A stretch of DNA of 18,848 nt from JANYJA01 sp038229055 (GTDB taxonomy: Bacteria; Acidobacteriota; Terriglobia; Bryobacterales; Bryobacteraceae). A program made the position numbers and the translations under genes. The first letter of the stretch is position 1. Every line of letters begins with the position of its first letter. Below the pieces are notes generated by a model, which searched no databases, had not been told where the DNA came from, and saw only the letters and a list, made by a program, of their open reading frames with translations. Shown here piece after piece: positions 15,048-18,848 of the stretch. The stretch covers positions 1 to 18,848 of the forward strand of contig JBBROU010000100.1 in the NCBI GenBank assembly GCA_038229055.1, written 5' to 3'.

Positions 15048-15632
15048 TTACTTGGCAACCTTCAGGTCGGCGGTGGTGTTGCCCGCTACCTTTACCGGGG
15101 ACGATACGGGCTTAGATCCTTCGCGCCAAGCGACCACGGTATAGGCGCCATCGGGAACGTTTTCGATCTTGTAGGCGCCGGAAGCGTCGGCCTCGGCGAA
15201 ATAAGGTGTCGGGGAAACGATCACGAAGGCGGACATCTCCGGGTGAACGTTGCAGAGCAGCGGCACAATTCCCGGCGTGTCGAACTTGAAGGGACGCTTC
15301 TCGCCTTTGGGCCAGGTGCCGAGGTTGTGAGTCATCTTCTTGTTGCCGGAGATGGCGGGCCAGAAAATGTTGTGAGCGACGTTGTCGCTATTGAGGAATT
15401 CCACGGTGCTGCCCTGCTGGACCACGGTGACGTGCGGCTGGAACAAGAGCGACTTCTGATCGACGACGGGATTCTTCGCCGGAGCGGGAAACGTCTTGCC
15501 GGGAATGGTATCGATGTAAACCGCAGCGGCGCCGTGGCCGCCGCTGACCGTTCCGCTCAACGTGCCGCCATACGAAATAGCGCTGGCGAACAATGCCGCC
15601 GACGCGAGTAACACAAACCTTTTTTGTCTCAT
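15048..15632 (-). CDS. Secreted cupredoxin fused to a small beta-sandwich domain
   Basis: The 194-residue protein has a Sec signal peptide (MRQKRFVLLASAALFASAIS) and a cupredoxin domain with a complete type-1 copper site: His87 in VAHNIF, then Cys127, His130 and Met133 in LLCNVHPEMSAF. It is therefore a periplasmic blue copper electron carrier of the plastocyanin type. The last 50 residues (from about 145) contain SGAYKIENVPDGAYTVVAWR, typical of carboxypeptidase-regulatory-like beta-sandwich domains, an unusual attachment for a soluble carrier. AGGAG sits five bases before the ATG. The gene is 17 bp downstream of the cytochrome-porin gene. By analogy with systems that pair an outer-membrane cytochrome and a copper protein, it may shuttle electrons between the porin and inner-membrane cytochromes; this is inference. 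Confidence 0.9.
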   Translation of the reverse strand: MRQKRFVLLASAALFASAISYGGTLSGTVSGGHGAAAVYIDTIPGKTFPAPAKNPVVDQKSLLFQPHVTVVQQGSTVEFLNSDNVAHNIFWPAISGNKKMTHNLGTWPKGEKRPFKFDTPGIVPLLCNVHPEMSAFVIVSPTPYFAEADASGAYKIENVPDGAYTVVAWREGSKPVSSPVKVAGNTTADLKVAK

Positions 15633-15649
15633 GCTTTCTCCTAGGGAAG

Positions 15650-17293
15650 TTAATAAACGAACTCAAGCCCGAACAGCGCGGTATTCACGCGGAAGGGATT
15701 CTGCAATTTCTGAACGCCGGTTACAGGGTCGGTCACGCTGGTTACGCTCTGCTGGGGGCGCAACTGATATTCGAACGACGCCTTGATGTTGGGGTGGATG
15801 AGGAACTGGACACCCGGGGTGAACCGGTTGCGCGCGGATTGGGTGGCGGCGAAAAAGGGAATGCCGGTGGTGAGGGCCAGCCCGTTGATTCGGTCGGCGC
15901 TGGAATGAACGCCGTCCCATCGGGCGATGGCCATGATCCACGGCAAGACCATATAGTCGGCTTCGACGAAGCCGCCATGGAAGACGGCCGGGAAACTGCC
16001 GAGAAAGCTGGTGGGAAGCGGGGTCGCCGCCAACGGAAGAAGGATGGCGTTGCCGGTTGAATCCACCGGAAGCAGATTCTTGTCGCGGCCGTACATATAG
16101 AGGCCGAAGACATTGAGTGCGCGGAAATTGAAGCCGAAGTCGCCACCGGCGCGATAAAACGGCTCGTGTGCGACCAGCAAGGTGTTGTCGCCAGCCAGCG
16201 TCAGGCCGGGAACCGCCTGCCGGGAGTTGCCGTGCAGGTAGAAGGTGCCGACATTCAGATAGGTGTGATCGTGGGGGCCGGTAGCGCCGGCGGCTTGCAT
16301 GGAACTTCGGCTGGCGGGGTCGCGCTCGAGATTGAAACGATAGGACAGCCGCGCATAGATGTCTTTGGTGCTTGAATCGGACGCGAAGCCGACGCCGCCG
16401 CTGGACCCGCCGGTGGCCGAAGGCAGGTACGGGCTGGTATTCGACGTCTGCGACACACCGGAGGTGTTCTGGTCGAAGACTGCGAGCGAATAGTGATAGC
16501 CGCCATAATTGTGGCCGCCGCTGACCTCTATGCCCTTAGCGGCGCCGGCAAAGGCGAACTGGTTGGCAACATTCTGCTGAGCGCCCATGGAATTGATGGC
16601 GCCGATGTTCGCTTCGGAGTAGATATCGTAAGGGCTGAGGTTGTAAGTGCGGGCCTGAGTGAAGGGAAGGTCGAGTTCGAACTGGCCGACTTTGAAATTC
16701 AAGGAATCGGTGGGCAGTTTGGCGAAACGACCGATATTGCCGAACCGCAGATAGGCATCGCCTAAACCGCCGGAAGCGTTCTGACCGGCGACGCTGATGT
16801 CATCATCGACCCAGAAAGAAATGTCGCTGCCGAAATTGCCCGCGGTGAAGATGCTGAAAAAGCCGGTTTCGAAGTCGGTGGCAGGAATGAACTGGGGCGC
16901 GGCGGGGGCCGAGAGCGCATTGAACCGATTGCGCTTGCCGCCGGTGACCTGGAAGAACGTACTCATACGGAGACCGATGGGCGGGAGACCGGGAATTTCG
17001 CCGGGCCAGACACTCTTAGGGAAAACATCTTTTTGGGCGGGGGCGCCGAGCATGACGGCAGGCACTTTCAGGTAGGTTTCGTCGTCTTTGGGGAACTTGA
17101 AGCCGGCGTCTTTGAAGGCCTTGCCAAAATCATTCAGCTTGGGAAAGACAATGTGGCAGGTCTGGCAGGAGGTATGGTATTGCCTGGAGAAAGCCGGAAT
17201 CGCCTCGCTGTTCCGCGGGGTGAGGATAACGAAGAGCGCAGGGATCAAAACACTCAGACCGGGCGCACAGAATCTAGCTGAAGGTGCATTCAC
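15650..17293 (-). CDS. Cyc2-like fused cytochrome-porin of the outer membrane
   Basis: The product has about 547 residues. After a signal peptide ending near NSEA comes a short heme domain, FSRQYHTSCQTCHIVFPKLN with CQTCH at 43-47, then FGKAFKDAGFKFP. The remaining 450 or so residues alternate short hydrophobic and polar beta-strands rich in Gly, Tyr and Phe, and the chain ends in LEFVY, the aromatic C-terminus usual for outer-membrane barrels. One N-terminal heme followed by a porin-sized barrel is the Cyc2 architecture, linked to Fe(II) oxidation in several bacteria. Related heme-barrels in Acidobacteriota are of unproven function. I chose GTG 17293, with AGGAG ten bases upstream; a TTG at 17317 is an alternative. 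It is the first gene of the operon. Confidence 0.85.
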   Translation of the reverse strand: MNAPSARFCAPGLSVLIPALFVILTPRNSEAIPAFSRQYHTSCQTCHIVFPKLNDFGKAFKDAGFKFPKDDETYLKVPAVMLGAPAQKDVFPKSVWPGEIPGLPPIGLRMSTFFQVTGGKRNRFNALSAPAAPQFIPATDFETGFFSIFTAGNFGSDISFWVDDDISVAGQNASGGLGDAYLRFGNIGRFAKLPTDSLNFKVGQFELDLPFTQARTYNLSPYDIYSEANIGAINSMGAQQNVANQFAFAGAAKGIEVSGGHNYGGYHYSLAVFDQNTSGVSQTSNTSPYLPSATGGSSGGVGFASDSSTKDIYARLSYRFNLERDPASRSSMQAAGATGPHDHTYLNVGTFYLHGNSRQAVPGLTLAGDNTLLVAHEPFYRAGGDFGFNFRALNVFGLYMYGRDKNLLPVDSTGNAILLPLAATPLPTSFLGSFPAVFHGGFVEADYMVLPWIMAIARWDGVHSSADRINGLALTTGIPFFAATQSARNRFTPGVQFLIHPNIKASFEYQLRPQQSVTSVTDPVTGVQKLQNPFRVNTALFGLEFVY

Positions 17294-17303
17294 TTTTGGA
17301 CAA

Positions 17304-17308
17304 CTCCT
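17304..17308 (-). promoter_or_regulatory. Ribosome binding site of the cytochrome-porin gene
   Basis: AGGAG on the minus strand ends ten bases before the GTG at 17293. It favours that start over the TTG at 17317, which would place the site inside the gene. The spacing is slightly long. Confidence 0.5.
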
Positions 17309-17473
17309 ATGTTCCAAGCTCTCTCGCTCGCAGTAGAATGATGCACGCGCCGGTCCCCCCGGGCCAGCTTCCGGGCGGTGCGGCCCACGGCCGTTCCGAT
17401 CAATGTTGACAGTGCCTCCAGCGATGGAGAGGGCGGGAACCGGGCTAAAATGGAACTTTAAAAAGGCGATTGT

Positions 17474-17493
17474 GCTGCGCCGAATGGCGCAGC
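17474..17493 (-). terminator. Perfect 8-bp hairpin, possible terminator of the right-edge gene
   Basis: GCTGCGCC at 17474-17481 and GGCGCAGC at 17486-17493 pair perfectly around a 4-base loop. Read on the minus strand, the stem is followed nine bases later by TTTTT. It lies about 70 bp past the stop of the gene at 17563. The gap between stem and T-run is longer than in a classic intrinsic terminator. Confidence 0.38.
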
Positions 17494-17562
17494 CAGCGCG
17501 TGGAAACCCTATGCTGCGTTTTGAGACAGCAGCCGCGCCACTTTGCCCTAACTAGCGTACAG

Positions 17563-18848
17563 TCACCGGATGTTAACGGTTACCGTGTTAGACGCGTGCC
17601 CGTCGACGGTGACGACCACACCGGATTCTCCGGCGCCGCGCAACGCCAACAGCAGGGCGACGTTCACTTGATCGAGGCCGGTGAATTTCGGCGCCGGGCC
17701 CGCATAGAGCACCGGAACCGGGATGCCGGCGATGGTGACAGAGACATTGGCCAGCGAACTGCGATTGCGAATGCCCGTTCCATAGAACGTCAGATAAACG
17801 GGAGTGTCGATTCCGGGGTCAATCGGCACCGAAATGCAGCCCGACGGCACGCAGGAAAAAACTTGCACCGGCGATTGAAGCTGCTGGTTTGGAAGCTGCG
17901 TGCGGATTGCGGTGGCAGCGGCAATCCCGGTGCCCGCGCCATTCATGCTGAACAGCGTGGGCGCAACGCCGGCTATGGAAGCGTTGGCCATTTTTGTGGG
18001 CGCGCCTCCGGTTACCAGGATTGTGGCCGATCCGGGTGCCGTGCCATCGGGGACAACGAAATTGATCTGGGTTGGGGACACGTACGCCAGGGGCGCGGGG
18101 CGTTCGACGCCGGCAGCATCCATCACTGAGAGCGTTACGCCCTGTAGCGAAGTCGGCAGCGGCTGCTCAGTGGCTTGAGAGGTGACAGTAGTGAGGCTGG
18201 CTCCATATAGCGATGCCAAAGAATTGGGTGCGACCGCGCTGCTAGGAGCCGCGGCGGACTGCACCGCATTCGCAGCAATCACGCCGAAGTAGCGGGCCAT
18301 CCAGTAAGGCAGGATGTAATCGACCCCGGCGCTTTCGATGAGGCCGGTGCCGCCGCCGGAGAGTTGAAACGGATCGCGCTGCCAAAGAAAATCGGCCGGT
18401 GGCCGCAGCGGCACGGGCACCGGGTCGCAAGCCTCGCTCCCGCAAAGCTTCACCGTGCTGCTGTTGTCGACAAAATTATCGCGCGCGGGCCTCTGGAGCA
18501 ATTGCTCGAGCAACGACACGGCTTCGGCATCGCGAACGGCGTTGGGACCATTTAGAGCGCGATCGACGATGTCGAAGAAAGCATTCTGATGGGCCGCCGT
18601 GTAGCCGCGCACGATCTGATAAGCCGCGCGATTCTTGGCATCGTCCCGCAGGCGAATCAGATGGTAGAAGCTCATGTAATCGAGATTGAACTTAAAGTAG
18701 GAACTGTTGCCCTGGATGTCGGCGATGGCGCCAACATTGAGCGGAGCGACCAGCAGCGGCCCGCTATCGGAGTTCGCGGGGTTCACATGATGCGCCACTT
18801 GCAGCAGCATGTAGAGTTCTTCCGGACGCAACAGGAAAGTATTCGAAG
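17563..18848 (-). CDS. Partial exported protein with Solibacter-type C-terminal domain (TIGR03437 family)
   Basis: The frame runs off the right edge, so the N-terminus is missing; at least 428 residues are visible. The C-terminal 220 or so residues match the Solibacter uncharacterised C-terminal domain, with APNSLASLYGASL near the domain start, then PLAYVSPTQINFVVPDGTAP, then GVAPTLFSMNGAGTGIAAA and a TPVYLTFYGTGIRNRS segment. The preceding region (HHVNPANSDSGPLLVAPLN and later PADFLWQRDPFQLSGGG, then ILPYWMARYFGVI) is not one I can name. Such proteins are usually secreted or surface exposed and of unknown function. It ends at 17563, upstream of and in the same direction as the cytochrome operon, but a 269-bp gap and a hairpin separate them, so it is probably a separate unit. 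It is the best taxonomic marker in the window. Confidence 0.85.
   Translation of the reverse strand, partial: SNTFLLRPEELYMLLQVAHHVNPANSDSGPLLVAPLNVGAIADIQGNSSYFKFNLDYMSFYHLIRLRDDAKNRAAYQIVRGYTAAHQNAFFDIVDRALNGPNAVRDAEAVSLLEQLLQRPARDNFVDNSSTVKLCGSEACDPVPVPLRPPADFLWQRDPFQLSGGGTGLIESAGVDYILPYWMARYFGVIAANAVQSAAAPSSAVAPNSLASLYGASLTTVTSQATEQPLPTSLQGVTLSVMDAAGVERPAPLAYVSPTQINFVVPDGTAPGSATILVTGGAPTKMANASIAGVAPTLFSMNGAGTGIAAATAIRTQLPNQQLQSPVQVFSCVPSGCISVPIDPGIDTPVYLTFYGTGIRNRSSLANVSVTIAGIPVPVLYAGPAPKFTGLDQVNVALLLALRGAGESGVVVTVDGHASNTVTVNIR

Larger units (their letters stand above)
17294..17562 (-). promoter_or_regulatory. Intergenic region expected to carry the operon promoter
   Basis: This 269-bp gap separates the cytochrome-porin start from the upstream gene's stop on the same strand. 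It is the only sizeable gap before the nine-gene unit, so the operon promoter should lie here. I could not find a convincing -35/-10 pair on the minus strand. The region holds a strong hairpin at 17474-17493 and a GC-rich segment around 17350-17390. Confidence 0.4.

Noticed and set aside
15023..15058. TTG start extending the flavoprotein by 12 residues into the cupredoxin gene
   Set aside because: The ATG at 15022 directly precedes the conserved N-terminal region; the extension is Pro-rich and lacks a proper ribosome site. It cannot be fully excluded.
1..18848. CRISPR arrays, tRNA or rRNA genes, insertion sequences
   Set aside because: I saw no regularly spaced direct repeats, no transposase motifs and no tRNA- or rRNA-like segments on either strand by eye.

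Overview
The window looks like Acidobacteriota DNA, probably from the Solibacter/Bryobacterales group. The best taxonomic clue is the partial gene at the right edge, which ends in the Solibacter-type C-terminal domain (TIGR03437 family). Other clues are the high GC content, the many twin-arginine-like N-termini of the MxRREFL type, and a large c-type cytochrome repertoire. This assignment is from recognition only; no database search was possible.

Layout, left to right. (1) 1-1292 (+): a lower-GC, helical, Trp-rich protein that I tentatively place with the C-terminal region of SIR2-family/DUF4020 proteins. It is split by a reading-frame change near 229-241. (2) 1455-3742 (-): a two-gene unit with an enolase-superfamily D-mannonate dehydratase-like protein followed by an aldo/keto reductase. 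Both suggest sugar or sugar-acid catabolism. (3) 3847-5004 (+): an indoleamine 2,3-dioxygenase-like heme protein, divergent from the dehydratase. (4) About 5025-6900: a gene graveyard holding a deleted DUF1801 gene, a short nitrilase-like fragment and an MFS transporter broken by several frameshifts. (5) 6928-17293 (-): nine tightly packed genes that form one likely operon, plus a puzzling trailing reading frame. (6) 17563 to the right edge (-): a partial secreted or surface protein with the Solibacter C-terminal domain, followed by a hairpin that may be a terminator.

The nine-gene unit is the main point of interest. In transcription order it encodes: an outer-membrane beta-barrel with one N-terminal heme (Cyc2-like cytochrome-porin); a periplasmic cupredoxin with a complete type-1 copper site; a GltD-like FAD/NAD(P) oxidoreductase with N- and C-terminal Fe-S sites; a Rieske protein; a cytochrome b6-type subunit; a subunit IV-type subunit; a membrane-anchored octaheme cytochrome c; a lipoprotein with an Ig-like and a cytochrome c domain; and a secreted protein of unknown function. 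Gaps run from 25 bp down to overlaps of 4-14 bp. Read as one machine, it could connect the outer membrane, the periplasm, the quinone pool and the cytoplasmic NAD(P) pool. Each domain call rests on visible motifs. The combined function and the direction of electron flow are inference.
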